Source of the DNA: Corynebacterium sp. TAE3-ERU12
GTDB lineage: Bacteria > Actinomycetota > Actinomycetes > Mycobacteriales > Mycobacteriaceae
Length of the DNA: 64,000 nt
Direction of reading: 5' to 3'
Assembly (NCBI RefSeq): GCF_019209905.1
Contig: NZ_JAHUTM010000001.1
Coordinates: forward strand, 1,319,381 to 1,383,380
Shown here piece by piece: positions 34,678 through 43,366 of the stretch. Numbering within the stretch: position 1 is the first letter of the stretch; each line of letters starts with the position of its first letter. The position numbers and the translations under genes were made by a program. The notes below the pieces were generated by a model. It saw only the letters and a list, made by a program, of their open reading frames with translations. It ran no database searches and had not been told where the DNA came from.

Positions 34678-34686
34678 GGTCACGGT

Positions 34687-35595
34687 ATGTCTTCCGCGTC
34701 TGCTACACCGACTGCCGTCGCTGCTTCGCAGTGGCGGCAGTTCGCGGCTGCACATGCCAAGCGTGCTGATGGTTTCACTGCGGCGCACCGTGAGCGTCGT
34801 AGTCGCCATGAGCGCCACCCGGTGGAGGATTTCCTCTTCGACTACTACCCCATCCGTCCGGCTCATCTTAGGCGTTGGTGCCCTGGGGCTGGGGTGCAGC
34901 TTGCCGACGCTGTCGTCGAGACGCGCGATGGTGTGCGCGTTGATCGTCGCTTAGCGTGGCCGAAATTTTATCGGCTTGCCGACGATGGTTCCGCCACTGT
35001 TGATGTGGCTGCTTTTCTTGCTGCCCGTGGCGACACGGTGGCGTATGTGCGCAATCTTTTGCGTAATACCAGCCAGCGCCCTGCCCGCTTTTCCTGCTTT
35101 GGGATGCACGAGTGGGCGATGGTCTACCGCGCCGATAAGCCACGCCACCCTGAGCCGTTGCGCCTCGGCCAGGACGGTACTGATGAGGTTGTGGAAAACC
35201 ACACGATTGCCTGTAGTCATTTTGATGCTTTCCGGTTCTTTACTGAACCGGCGAAGCCGCGCAATGTGTTGCAGCCGACCCGCGAGAGCCAACCTGAGTG
35301 TGAGCAGCCGGGATGTCTGCACGCGGGGATGGATTTGTATAAGTGGGCGGCGAAGCTTGGGCCCTTAGTGCCGGGTGAGTTGTGGCTGGATACGTTCGAG
35401 TTAGCCCGCGATATCCGTGCGGTCGATATGGCCGCGAGCCCCTACGACCTCTCGGCGTGGGGTGTGCAGCCTATTGCGGTGGAGACCGCTGAGGGTAAGG
35501 CTGTCTACGTCGATAAGCAGCGTGAATTCACTGACCGGGGGCAGCCGTTGCGTCGTGCGTTGCTTGCACTTGCCGACGCTGCCCTGGGTGAGTGA
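34687..35595 (+). CDS. Conserved actinobacterial protein, often labelled 3-methyladenine DNA glycosylase
   Basis: 302 soluble residues. I recognise the family by HPVEDFLFDYYPIRPAHLRRW, RRLAWPKFYRLADDG, FSCFGMHEWAMVYRA, RHPEPLRLG and the FRFFTEPAKPRN stretch. Database entries commonly name it 3-methyladenine DNA glycosylase, but I see no helix-hairpin-helix or other glycosylase motif and know of no supporting biochemistry, so the name should be treated as unproven. ATG 34687 begins MSSASATPT, 9 bp after the CNNM stop, so it may belong to that operon. Confidence 0.7.
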   Translation: MSSASATPTAVAASQWRQFAAAHAKRADGFTAAHRERRSRHERHPVEDFLFDYYPIRPAHLRRWCPGAGVQLADAVVETRDGVRVDRRLAWPKFYRLADDGSATVDVAAFLAARGDTVAYVRNLLRNTSQRPARFSCFGMHEWAMVYRADKPRHPEPLRLGQDGTDEVVENHTIACSHFDAFRFFTEPAKPRNVLQPTRESQPECEQPGCLHAGMDLYKWAAKLGPLVPGELWLDTFELARDIRAVDMAASPYDLSAWGVQPIAVETAEGKAVYVDKQREFTDRGQPLRRALLALADAALGE

Positions 35596-35697
35596 GCTGG
35601 GCTTGGTTGTTCTGCTCGTCCGGGGCGGATTTGTCGTTACCATTGGTGCAATAGGCGACAGTGCAGTTGCCGCCGGCAGCATAAGGGGTGTGATGTC

Positions 35698-37272
35698 ATG
35701 GGCCGCCATTCCACTGGGGAGTCCAATTACCGAATCTCGCGGGGCCTGTTATTCCTCATCGTGGCGCTGATTGTGGTCGCCGCGTTGGTGGTGTCGTGGG
35801 TGGTGCTCAATAGGGTCACCGATGAGCGCCGCGCGGTCAATGCCGACTGCACCAAGGGGGATATCAGTATCCGGGTCAGCGCGGACCCTGCTGTTGCTAA
35901 CCAGGCTCAGCAGTTGGTGGCCGATTATGGCGAATCTAACCCAGTGGCGCATGACTACTGTGTGCGCCCGCAGTTGATGGTCAGCGGCAGCTACCAGGTG
36001 GTCGATGCTATTCGGGCCGCCGGTGAAGGTGATGATAATGCGGTGGCTGCGTTGCCGGCGGTGTGGATTCCTGCTGTCGATAGCGCGGTGGATGCTGCTG
36101 AGGATCTTGATGTGGTCTCGGTATCCGATATTGATGCCCGGCTCAGCCCCGAGCCGGTGGGGTTGGCTGTGCCCGCCGACCAGCGCGATCAGTACCGCGC
36201 GCAGACCTGGGATGAGCTTTCGGCGTTGAATATTGCCGCCCCGGGTGGTGATGACGCGGTGGTGTCGTCACTGGTTGCCGCCCATATTGATGACGGTGAG
36301 GCGCAGCAGCTGCGTGATGCGGCGATTGCTCGTGCGGAGCAGAGCGGGGATCTGACTGCCGATACTATTGCTGGCCAGATGGCCAATGGGGATAAGACGT
36401 ACCAGGCTTTGGCGGCAACGCAGTCAATGACGATGAATGTGGGCCCTGGGGTGGGGTTTATTTCCCCGGAGGGTTCTGCAGCTATTGCAGCACCTGTGGT
36501 CGCTTTTGGTTCTGGTGGCCCGATTGATGAGCCCACTGCCCGGGCGGCGAAGTCCTTTACTGACTTCGCGGCACAGCGTCTGGCTGCCGATGACACGACC
36601 ATCTCCCCTATTGGCCCCACTGGCGCGCAGGCGCTGGCGGTAATGCCGGACTTAGCCCGGTTGCAGACTGACCCGTATGCGGGCAATCAGGACCCTGCGC
36701 AGGCCGCTGGCGATGCCCCGGCGGGTTCGACGGTGCTGCTTGTGGATACCTCAACTGAGGTTGATATTGATGCGCTGCGCCCGCAGTTGGTGCCCGTCAT
36801 TGAGGAGGCCGGTACCGGTGCGGGCCGCCGGGTGGCGCTGTGGAATTTCTCGTCCCCGCAGTCGCCTGGGGTGCAAAGCCCGGTGCGCGCGAATACGTAT
36901 TTGTCGGGTGCAACGCCGCAGGCTGATGTGGATCAGCTCAATCAGTTGCGCTCGGTGGGTGAGCCGTGGATGTGGCCCTCACTGCGTGAGGCGTTCGGTC
37001 ACGCTCAGGATGGTTGGTTGCCGGAGACCACGAACCGGGTGGTGCTGGTCAGCTCTGGGCTGGATCTATCCGGTGAGGACCCGAATGCTGCTGTGGACCG
37101 GTTGCGCGAGATGATCGGCGAGGATCGTCCGGTGCGTGTCGATATTGTGCTTATCGGCGACGATCGCACCAATGGTGGTCTGCAGTCGGCTGCTGAGGCC
37201 ACCGGTGGTGTTGTTATTGATGGCCGCCAGGATCTTCCAGCTGCGCTGCGCCAGGCCTTTGGTCTGGGCTAG
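35698..37272 (+). CDS. Membrane-anchored substrate-binding and von Willebrand A domain protein
   Basis: 524 residues. A single helix at 16-38 anchors the protein, which otherwise lies outside the membrane. Residues about 50-330 resemble an extracellular solute-binding domain (SADPAVANQAQQLVADYG, TWDELSALNIAAPG). Residues about 342-524 form a VWA-like domain (STVLLVDTSTEVDIDALRP; RVVLVSSGLDLSGEDPN). The metal-ion site begins DTSTE from D350 and so departs from the strict D-x-S-x-S pattern in its last position. The architecture is frequent in Corynebacterium and uncharacterised. ATG 35698; monocistronic with a terminator downstream. Confidence 0.8.
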   Translation: MGRHSTGESNYRISRGLLFLIVALIVVAALVVSWVVLNRVTDERRAVNADCTKGDISIRVSADPAVANQAQQLVADYGESNPVAHDYCVRPQLMVSGSYQVVDAIRAAGEGDDNAVAALPAVWIPAVDSAVDAAEDLDVVSVSDIDARLSPEPVGLAVPADQRDQYRAQTWDELSALNIAAPGGDDAVVSSLVAAHIDDGEAQQLRDAAIARAEQSGDLTADTIAGQMANGDKTYQALAATQSMTMNVGPGVGFISPEGSAAIAAPVVAFGSGGPIDEPTARAAKSFTDFAAQRLAADDTTISPIGPTGAQALAVMPDLARLQTDPYAGNQDPAQAAGDAPAGSTVLLVDTSTEVDIDALRPQLVPVIEEAGTGAGRRVALWNFSSPQSPGVQSPVRANTYLSGATPQADVDQLNQLRSVGEPWMWPSLREAFGHAQDGWLPETTNRVVLVSSGLDLSGEDPNAAVDRLREMIGEDRPVRVDIVLIGDDRTNGGLQSAAEATGGVVIDGRQDLPAALRQAFGLG

Positions 37273-37287
37273 GGCCCTTTAGCGATA

Positions 37288-37325
37288 ACAACAGCCCCGC
37301 GCAGATAAAGCGCGGGGCTGTTGTT
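37288..37325. terminator. Bidirectional terminator, VWA gene/merR
   Basis: Arms CAACAGCCCCGCGC (37289-37302) and GCGCGGGGCTGTTG (37310-37323), loop AGATAAA. It is between convergent genes. Confidence 0.9.
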
Positions 37326-37352
37326 GTGCGCGGCTGTGGCCGCGGCGTTGTG

Positions 37353-37898
37353 TTAGCTGATGCGGCGCTTGCGGCGCTGGGCGAGTTCGTCGACGGGCTG
37401 GTCGACTGCGCAGCCGTCGACGCGTTCGGAGGGGAAGCTGGCGATGGAGCCGGCGAGTTCCTTCATGATGCCTGGCACTGCGATGCCGAAGACGCCCTGG
37501 CCGCCATTGAGCAAGTCGATGACTTCTTCATTAGAGCGGCACTGGTAGACGGTGCGGCCGTCAGAGACCAGGGTGATGGTGGCGAGGTCCTCGACGCCGA
37601 GGTCGCGGAGCTTATCGACGGCCTGGCGGATATTTTGCAGGGAGATGCCGGTGTCGAGCAGGCCGCGGACGATCTTCAATACGAGGATGTCGCGGAAGGA
37701 GTACAGGCGCTGTGAGCCGGAGCCGGCGGCATTGCGGATTGATGGTTCGACCAGTCCGGTGCGTGCCCAGTAGTCCAGCTGGCGGTATGTGATGCCGGCG
37801 ACCTGGAGTGCAATGGGCACGCGGTAGCCCACTTCTTCGTCCGGTCCCATGTCGAAAAGGGACTCCTGGACGCCATCGGGGGTGTGCGCGTCAGCCAT
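37353..37898 (-). CDS. MerR-family transcriptional regulator
   Basis: 181 residues. The winged helix-turn-helix (about 25-95) reads QVAGITYRQLDYWARTGLVEPS, SGSQRLYSFRDILVLKIV and LLDTGISLQNIRQAVDKLR. The C-terminal ~80 residues lack metal-binding cysteine pairs. It matches the regulator beside odhI/ftsR in other corynebacteria and its mycobacterial counterpart near garA. ATG 37898 is preferred over 37910 because GGAG lies 5-6 nt upstream. A MerR-type promoter with a 20-bp spacer and a centred dyad lies 36 bp before the gene, so autoregulation is likely. Confidence 0.9.
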   Translation of the reverse strand: MADAHTPDGVQESLFDMGPDEEVGYRVPIALQVAGITYRQLDYWARTGLVEPSIRNAAGSGSQRLYSFRDILVLKIVRGLLDTGISLQNIRQAVDKLRDLGVEDLATITLVSDGRTVYQCRSNEEVIDLLNGGQGVFGIAVPGIMKELAGSIASFPSERVDGCAVDQPVDELAQRRKRRIS

Positions 37899-37933
37899 TT
37901 TTGCTCCCATAAGGTCGGGTCACAACGGTGTAG

Positions 37934-37965
37934 TTAATACTTCGCCACAGTGGGGTCAGTGTCAA
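37934..37965 (-). promoter_or_regulatory. MerR-type promoter of the merR gene
   Basis: On the minus strand a perfect -35 TTGACA (37960-37965) and a TATTAA -10 (37934-37939) are separated by 20 bp, longer than the usual 17. The dyad CCAC-A-GTGG (37945-37953) is centred on 37949, the middle of the spacer. This layout is that of promoters twisted open by MerR proteins. Confidence 0.65.
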
Positions 37966-37985
37966 CAGGATAACCCGCACACACC

Positions 37986-38008
37986 CTAAAGTTTCAACCT
38001 TTAGTTGA
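37986..38008. promoter_or_regulatory. Nested dyads upstream of merR
   Basis: CTAAAG-N7-CTTTAG (37986-38004) overlaps TCAAC-N5-GTTGA (37994-38008). They lie in the 172-bp gap between the DUF151 stop and merR. Possible second operator or a weak terminator of the DUF151 transcript. Confidence 0.35.
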
Positions 38009-38070
38009 GGTCTAGTTCACCCTAGGAACAAAACCGCTGCTCATCGCGGTAGAGCTAAATACCAACGGGG

Positions 38071-38685
38071 TTATTTACCGGGGGCACTTCCATCACTATT
38101 GTCATCATCTGTCACATCAGTATCGCCAGTTTCAGGCTGCGGGGTGTCCCCGTCGGACGCCAAAAAATCAGCGGCATCAATATCCTCCAGGAAGCGCCGA
38201 AACTCATCGACCGACTCCTCCTGCTCCGGCTCCTCCGGGAAACCAGCACCACTGCGCTGCACCAACTCCGTGGGCAAGGACACCGACTCCACAAAATCCT
38301 GCGGGGCAATAATGGTCAGCTCCAAAGACTGGGCCAAGGCAATCGCCTCGGAAATCCGCAGACTAATCGGGTGCTCCTGGCCGGTGCTGTCAATGACCAC
38401 AACATCGGAAATGAACACGCCCTCGACGATGCCGCGCACCTCTACCCGGTCAACACAACCGCCAAAGACCTCCACGATGTCGCCAATGGCGTTAAGCACC
38501 GTCGGCCGCGAGGGGCGCAAATAGCCAGCCTCGTGGTCAATCAACGGCAGCGACGGCGGGTAAATCCACACCGGCACGTCCCGCTGACCGGCTTCCCAGT
38601 GCAAGATGACCAGTGCGTCGGCCTCTGGCCCCACGAAATTGGCCTCGCGGACAATAAGTTCAACGGGATTGACGATGCTCTCCAT
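38071..38685 (-). CDS. Bifunctional nuclease family protein (DUF151)
   Basis: 204 residues. The first ~130 match DUF151: VILHWEAGQRDVPVWIYP, RPSRPTVLNAIGDIVEVFGG and DRVEVRGIVEGVFISDVVV, with RISEAIALAQSLELTIIAP. The remaining ~70 residues are an acidic disordered tail rich in E, D, T and P. The name derives from a plant homologue with DNase/RNase activity; the function in corynebacteria is unproven. GGGAGG lies 9 nt before ATG 38685. It sits between ftsR-like and merR genes, a conserved cluster with odhI in this lineage. Confidence 0.88.
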   Translation of the reverse strand: MESIVNPVELIVREANFVGPEADALVILHWEAGQRDVPVWIYPPSLPLIDHEAGYLRPSRPTVLNAIGDIVEVFGGCVDRVEVRGIVEGVFISDVVVIDSTGQEHPISLRISEAIALAQSLELTIIAPQDFVESVSLPTELVQRSGAGFPEEPEQEESVDEFRRFLEDIDAADFLASDGDTPQPETGDTDVTDDDNSDGSAPGK

Positions 38686-38742
38686 CGCGACATACCTCCC
38701 CTAGTCGAGGGCCTATGGCCACTGCCGCCTGCGGCGGGGCAG

Positions 38743-39477
38743 TTAGTGAGTGGTGCGGTTGACTTCGCGCTTTACCAGCACACCGTGCAGCGACACCATC
38801 AGTGCTGTCATTTCCCGAGACATCTCCTCGGCCTTCTGTACCGCGTTTTCTTTACGCGACCGGGCCGTCGGGGCCGCCGCACGTGTAATGAGGCCAGCTT
38901 CCCGATTAGCGGCATTGAGCACAGACCGCAGGTGGCGTGAATCAATACCGTAATCACGCAACTGCGCCGCAGTGTGGGCAACAACAGCGCTATCGGCGTC
39001 GTACTCGCCGAGAGTGTCCGCACGCAGGATGCCGACGCGCTCCAGTTCGACGATGAAGTCCTCATCCACACCGGCTTCAGCAGCCAACTCGGCGCTGCTG
39101 AGCCGAACCGGGGCGGCGGGGCGAAACTGCTCGGCACTAACCAACGGGGTGACAGTGGCCAACCCATTGCCAGCACCAGCGGCCTCATCCATGGAGTCCA
39201 GCTGCTCACGAATGACCTTCAGCGGCATGTAGTGATCCCGCTGCAGGGTCAGGATATAGCGCAAACGGTCAATATCGGCCGGGGAATACTTGCGGTACCC
39301 GGACTTGCTGCGCGCCGGAAACACCAGCTCCTCAGTCTCGAGGAAGCGGATCTTCGACACGGAGATTTCCGGGAAATCCTGCTTGAGCTCTTTGAGCACT
39401 GCGCCGATAGTCATCGTCCGGCCAGAACCGGATCGCGCTGCAGCGCCATGTGAGGTCGCCGATTGTGCTGCTGCCAC
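38743..39477 (-). CDS. ftsR: FtsR-like MerR-family regulator
   Basis: 244 residues. The N-terminal helix-turn-helix is MTIGAVLKELKQDFPEISVS, followed by KIRFLETEELVFPARSKSGYRKYSPADIDR (cited in part) and LTLQRDHYMPLKVIREQL. The position, immediately downstream of odhI and upstream of the DUF151 gene, is that of C. glutamicum FtsR, an activator of ftsZ. Middle and C-terminal parts (about 105-244) are helical. Annotated from GTG 39477; an internal ATG gives MTIGAVL and would remove 20 low-complexity residues. No clear ribosome site is seen for the upstream start. Confidence 0.87.
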   Translation of the reverse strand: MAAAQSATSHGAAARSGSGRTMTIGAVLKELKQDFPEISVSKIRFLETEELVFPARSKSGYRKYSPADIDRLRYILTLQRDHYMPLKVIREQLDSMDEAAGAGNGLATVTPLVSAEQFRPAAPVRLSSAELAAEAGVDEDFIVELERVGILRADTLGEYDADSAVVAHTAAQLRDYGIDSRHLRSVLNAANREAGLITRAAAPTARSRKENAVQKAEEMSREMTALMVSLHGVLVKREVNRTTH

Positions 39478-39506
39478 TGGAGTGAGTGTCTTTCTGATAT
39501 ATGCGT

Positions 39507-39531
39507 CCCTGACAGGGGAAAACTGTCAGGG
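39507..39531. promoter_or_regulatory. 25-bp dyad ahead of ftsR
   Basis: CCCTGACAG (39507-39515) and CTGTCAGGG (39523-39531) around GGGAAAA. No T-run follows on the minus strand. It is 30 bp before the ftsR start, either an operator or an RNA hairpin in the leader. Confidence 0.45.
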
Positions 39532-39637
39532 GAGGCGGAATTGCTAAGGCTAAAACTCGCCCGCTGTGCGATCGCGCACCGGCGGCGAGGCGTTATCGAC
39601 GTTCGCCCACGCGGTGCGCGTTCGGGGTGTTTTTAAC

Positions 39638-40072
39638 CTAGGCGCTCTCGCCAGCGGTGAGGAAGACCAAGCGGAACTTGCCGATCTGCACCTCATCACC
39701 ATTGCCGAGCGTTGCCGAGTTCTTCGGCTCCCGGTTGACATAGGTGCCATTGAGGCTTCCGACGTCAACGACCTCGAAGGAGCCGTCCTGCAGACGGAAC
39801 TCTGCGTGGCGACGGGAGACGGTGACATCATCAAGGAAAATGTCGCTATCAGGGTGGCGACCAGCGGTAGTGACCGACTGGTCCAGCAGGAAGCGCGAAC
39901 CCGCATTGGGGCCTCGCTTCACCACCAGGAGTGCAGAGCCCTTCGGGAGGCTCTCGACGCCCGAAACGGCCGGCTCCTTGCCCGAACCGCCCTCCATCTC
40001 CTTCAGGAGATCGGCGCGGAACACCGAGGTGGTCTCTACCGAGGCCTCAGGCTTGCCGGTGTTATCGCTCAT
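39638..40072 (-). CDS. odhI: FHA-domain protein OdhI, inhibitor of 2-oxoglutarate dehydrogenase
   Basis: 144 residues. The N-terminal phosphorylation motif is ETTSVFRADLL, with T14 and T15 at exactly the positions phosphorylated by PknG and other kinases in C. glutamicum OdhI (GarA in mycobacteria). Residues about 44-138 are the FHA domain: VKRGPNAGSRFLLD, TTAGRHPDSDIFLDD, VTVSRRHAEF and VGSLNGTYVNRE. Unphosphorylated OdhI binds the E1 subunit OdhA and blocks the TCA cycle at 2-oxoglutarate, favouring glutamate synthesis. GGAGG lies 9 nt before ATG 40072. Confidence 0.97.
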   Translation of the reverse strand: MSDNTGKPEASVETTSVFRADLLKEMEGGSGKEPAVSGVESLPKGSALLVVKRGPNAGSRFLLDQSVTTAGRHPDSDIFLDDVTVSRRHAEFRLQDGSFEVVDVGSLNGTYVNREPKNSATLGNGDEVQIGKFRLVFLTAGESA

Positions 40073-40181
40073 CAGTGGATTCCTCCGCAGTTCGTTTCAG
40101 ATTTCGACTACAGCTTTAAATCATAGCGCCCAGCGCGGCGCTGGGGTACGCGATAATGACGATATCGGCGCCCCCAACCCC

Positions 40182-40946
40182 CTATGAAGCCCCCGACAGG
40201 CCGCCTTCACCTGCAGCTACCGACCGTTGCCGAAACGCAACAATAAATGCTCGACCGAGGTACAACAGCCCGGTCCACAAGTACAAAACGGTCCCCCACA
40301 CCATCAATGCATCCGCCCACGGCGAAAACCACGGGGAAAAAGACCAGCCCGCTTCGGCCAACAGGTAGCACGGGATCGCGAACATCAACGCAAAAGTCGC
40401 CGCTTTGCCCAGGTAGAGAACTTCCCCGCGGGACCGGTTGCGGTAGACCAACATCGTCGGAGCAAGCACCACATCCCGGCCGATAAGCAGGGCAGCGACC
40501 CACCACGGCAAAATCCCGATCATCACAAACACCACCGGGGTGACCATGATGAACAGCCGATCCGCAGCCGGGTCCAAATAATGCCCCAACTTCGACGTCA
40601 TATTGAAAACGCGGGCGATCTTGCCGTCCAACCAATCGGTGAAGGCCGACAGCATCATCACCGCCAACGCCGCACCATAATCCCCGGGGCCAAGCAACAG
40701 CCACACATAGACCGGCACCAACACGATGCGCAGCATAGAAAGCGCATTAGGCAGCGTAATGACCCGTTCTGAGGGCACGTCGGCCTGCTGCTCGGCGATA
40801 TCCCCCATCCCCGGCGGCACCGCGCGCGCCAGGTGATCCGGCCGAATCCCGAAACGATCCCGCAGTGCCTGGTCACGCTCGTTATAGATGCGGCGAGCAC
40901 GCGCTACATTGCTCTCCGCGCTACCCGGCTCCCCTGAAAATTCCAC
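40182..40946 (-). CDS. CDP-alcohol phosphatidyltransferase
   Basis: 254 residues. The family motif D-G-x2-A-R-x8-G-x3-D-x3-D appears in full as DWLDGKIARVF followed by KLGHYLDPAADR, and the remaining helices complete about six transmembrane segments. It would transfer a phosphatidyl group from CDP-diacylglycerol to an alcohol such as glycerol 3-phosphate, inositol or a lipid head group; PgsA-like and cardiolipin-synthase-like roles are possible. An N-terminal hydrophilic extension of ~60 residues is unusual for PgsA. GTG 40946 has AAAGG 8 nt upstream, and the gene follows secA2 by 11 bp. Confidence 0.85.
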   Translation of the reverse strand: MEFSGEPGSAESNVARARRIYNERDQALRDRFGIRPDHLARAVPPGMGDIAEQQADVPSERVITLPNALSMLRIVLVPVYVWLLLGPGDYGAALAVMMLSAFTDWLDGKIARVFNMTSKLGHYLDPAADRLFIMVTPVVFVMIGILPWWVAALLIGRDVVLAPTMLVYRNRSRGEVLYLGKAATFALMFAIPCYLLAEAGWSFSPWFSPWADALMVWGTVLYLWTGLLYLGRAFIVAFRQRSVAAGEGGLSGAS

Positions 40947-40957
40947 CCACGCAACCT

Positions 40958-43231
40958 TTACCGAAACATATCCGCAATGGAGCCCATGGTCGACCCCCCG
41001 GCCAACGGATTGTCATTGACCATATAGGTCCACGTCGACGTTGGCCGCCCCAAACCCTCGGCCTCAAAATCGACGCCCTGGTCGGTCACAGTCACGCTGC
41101 GGAAGGTGCGGGCAGCATCGGATACCGCACCGGCAGCCAACCCCTTAAACGCGGCAATAGCGGCGCGGTGAAACTCATCAATCGGGCTTTCTTTCGCCAA
41201 TGCCCGCAAATGCACCGACTCACGCAGATCATCAAGATCCGCCAAATGCCGCGACCAGCCCTCATCCAGGTAGTGCAACATGATCCGACGAGCAGCCGCC
41301 CGAGCGGTGTCCTCGCCAGCTACTTCAGCCATCTGCCGGGCAGCCTCCGGTTCCCTGGCGGACAACTCCTGCCACGCCACATCACCGGTGAGCACCCGTT
41401 CGCGGCGCTCATCCAAAATAGCGCGCTGGTCACCGATGAGCTTGTTGTACTTCCAGGTGGTGGCATGAATCGACAGCATCGTCGCCTCAGTCACCCGCTG
41501 GGCGCGATCAACATATTCCGCAGCCCGCTTCTCAGTGATCTGCCCGGCCGCGTCGGGCTGCACCACCAGCTCCTCGCCGGCACCGCCCTCACGCACCACA
41601 TCATCATCAAGGGCCACGAAAAATACCGACGAGCCCGGGTCCCCCTGGCGCCCCGCGCGGCCCCGCAACTGCCCATCAAGACGCGCCGTGCGATGCCGAC
41701 TCGTACCGATCACACACAACCCACCAAGGCGCACAACCTCATCACGCTGCGACTCATCATGCCCACCAAGGCGAATATCCGTACCGCGACCAGCCATCTG
41801 CGTTGATACCGTCACCGCGTTCAGGGCACCGGCATCAGCAATCACACGGGCCTCCACCTCATCATTTTTGGCATTAAGCACCGCCGCATCCACACCACGT
41901 GCGCCCAAAGCGTCGGCAAGCTGCTCTGATTCGGCAACATCACCGGTGCCCACCAACACCGGGCGCCCCGTGGCATGCACACTGAGCACCTCATCGACCA
42001 CCGCGGCGAAAGAATCCTCATGCGTGGCGAAAATACGATCCGGCTCATCGACACGAATACACGGCACATTCGGTTCCACCACAGACACCGTCAGCCCATA
42101 AAACTCACGGAACTGATCCCCGGCGGCAGTAGCAGTACCAGTCATGCCGCAGGTCACCGGATAGCGGCCAATGAGCTGCTGAATCGTCAACGTATCAAGC
42201 ACCCGGCCACCCTCGGTGACCGCAAGCCCCTCCTTGGCCTCCACCGCAGCCTGCAAACCATCCGGCCAGCGCTGCAGATCGGCCACCCGGCCGCGTGAAC
42301 CATCAACCAGGGCCACCTTGCCATCGCGCACAATATAATCCACATCGCGCACCAACAGCTCCCGCGCATGCAAGGCCACATTGACCTGGGTCAACGTCGT
42401 GCCCACATGCTCAGCGTCATACAGGGAGGAAATACCCAACTCGCGCTCAATGCGGGCAGCCCCGGTATCAGTCAAAAACACATTGCGACGGCCCGGATCA
42501 ACGGTGTAATCCCGGTCCTTGGTGAGGCGACGCACCACATCAGTCACCCGGCCTGTGGGCGAGGTACCCGGTTCCGAACCAGCCAACACCAACGGCACCA
42601 AAGCCTCATCAACCAGCGCCGAATCAGCCTCATCAATAATCGCCACCCGCGCTGGGGCCTGCACCCGCTCCTGCGGGCTCAGCGCGCCCCGATCGCGCAG
42701 CACATCAAAACCCAACTCATTAACCGCAACGAACACCACATCACTGGCATAAGCCTGCCGACGAGCATCGGCATCAGCGGTTTCTTCAATAGCCGCCGAC
42801 GTCAAACCAATAAACGAGAAAATCGGGCCCATCCAGCGCGCGTCCCGGGCCGCCAAATAAGAATTCACCGTGATGCAATGCACCCGGTCCCCACGCAAAG
42901 CGAAACCAGCCGCAGCCAGCGCACCGGACAGGGTCTTGCCCTCACCAGTGGCCATCTGCACCACATCGCCCTCCAGCAGGCGCAAAGCCCCCTGCAGCTG
43001 CACATCAAATGGGCGCAACCCGATGGTGCGCTGCGAAATCTCCCGCAGACACGCCAATAACTGCGGGGCATCGTCCTTATCAGCACGGGCCCGCGCGGCG
43101 AGGTCAGCGTCGGAAAGCTCAGCAAGCTCTGGGGCAAGCGCAGCAGCCTGAGCAACCAAAGAAACACTGCGTTTCTGGTCGCGTCCTTGGGACCCGCCCA
43201 GTGCTTTCCAGAACCAGCTCATTCCCGCCAT
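40958..43231 (-). CDS. secA2: Accessory Sec translocase ATPase SecA2
   Basis: 757 residues, shorter than SecA1 (about 850 or more). Walker A is MATGEGKTLSG, and FVAVNELGFDVLRD, IIDEADSALVDEALVPLVLA (in part), the TVSTQMAGRGTDIRLGGHD segment and QLRGRAGRQGDPGSS identify the SecA motor. The C-terminal zinc-binding SecB motif of SecA1 is absent. ATG 43231 is chosen because GGAGG lies 8 nt upstream; an in-frame ATG 43246 would put the site inside the coding region. SecA2 exports a small set of proteins and is expected beside odhI in corynebacteria. The phosphatidyltransferase gene follows by 11 bp. Confidence 0.95.
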   Translation of the reverse strand: MAGMSWFWKALGGSQGRDQKRSVSLVAQAAALAPELAELSDADLAARARADKDDAPQLLACLREISQRTIGLRPFDVQLQGALRLLEGDVVQMATGEGKTLSGALAAAGFALRGDRVHCITVNSYLAARDARWMGPIFSFIGLTSAAIEETADADARRQAYASDVVFVAVNELGFDVLRDRGALSPQERVQAPARVAIIDEADSALVDEALVPLVLAGSEPGTSPTGRVTDVVRRLTKDRDYTVDPGRRNVFLTDTGAARIERELGISSLYDAEHVGTTLTQVNVALHARELLVRDVDYIVRDGKVALVDGSRGRVADLQRWPDGLQAAVEAKEGLAVTEGGRVLDTLTIQQLIGRYPVTCGMTGTATAAGDQFREFYGLTVSVVEPNVPCIRVDEPDRIFATHEDSFAAVVDEVLSVHATGRPVLVGTGDVAESEQLADALGARGVDAAVLNAKNDEVEARVIADAGALNAVTVSTQMAGRGTDIRLGGHDESQRDEVVRLGGLCVIGTSRHRTARLDGQLRGRAGRQGDPGSSVFFVALDDDVVREGGAGEELVVQPDAAGQITEKRAAEYVDRAQRVTEATMLSIHATTWKYNKLIGDQRAILDERRERVLTGDVAWQELSAREPEAARQMAEVAGEDTARAAARRIMLHYLDEGWSRHLADLDDLRESVHLRALAKESPIDEFHRAAIAAFKGLAAGAVSDAARTFRSVTVTDQGVDFEAEGLGRPTSTWTYMVNDNPLAGGSTMGSIADMFR

Positions 43232-43366
43232 CGGGGTGTCCTCCATGGGTTACGCGGCCGCCGGGAAACCACCGGCGAGGTTAGGCCCCCACCCTAACGC
43301 ACCCACGCCCCCACAATCCGGCACATCTGGCAGTGTAAAAACCACAACCCTTCAGAGAGGACACTC

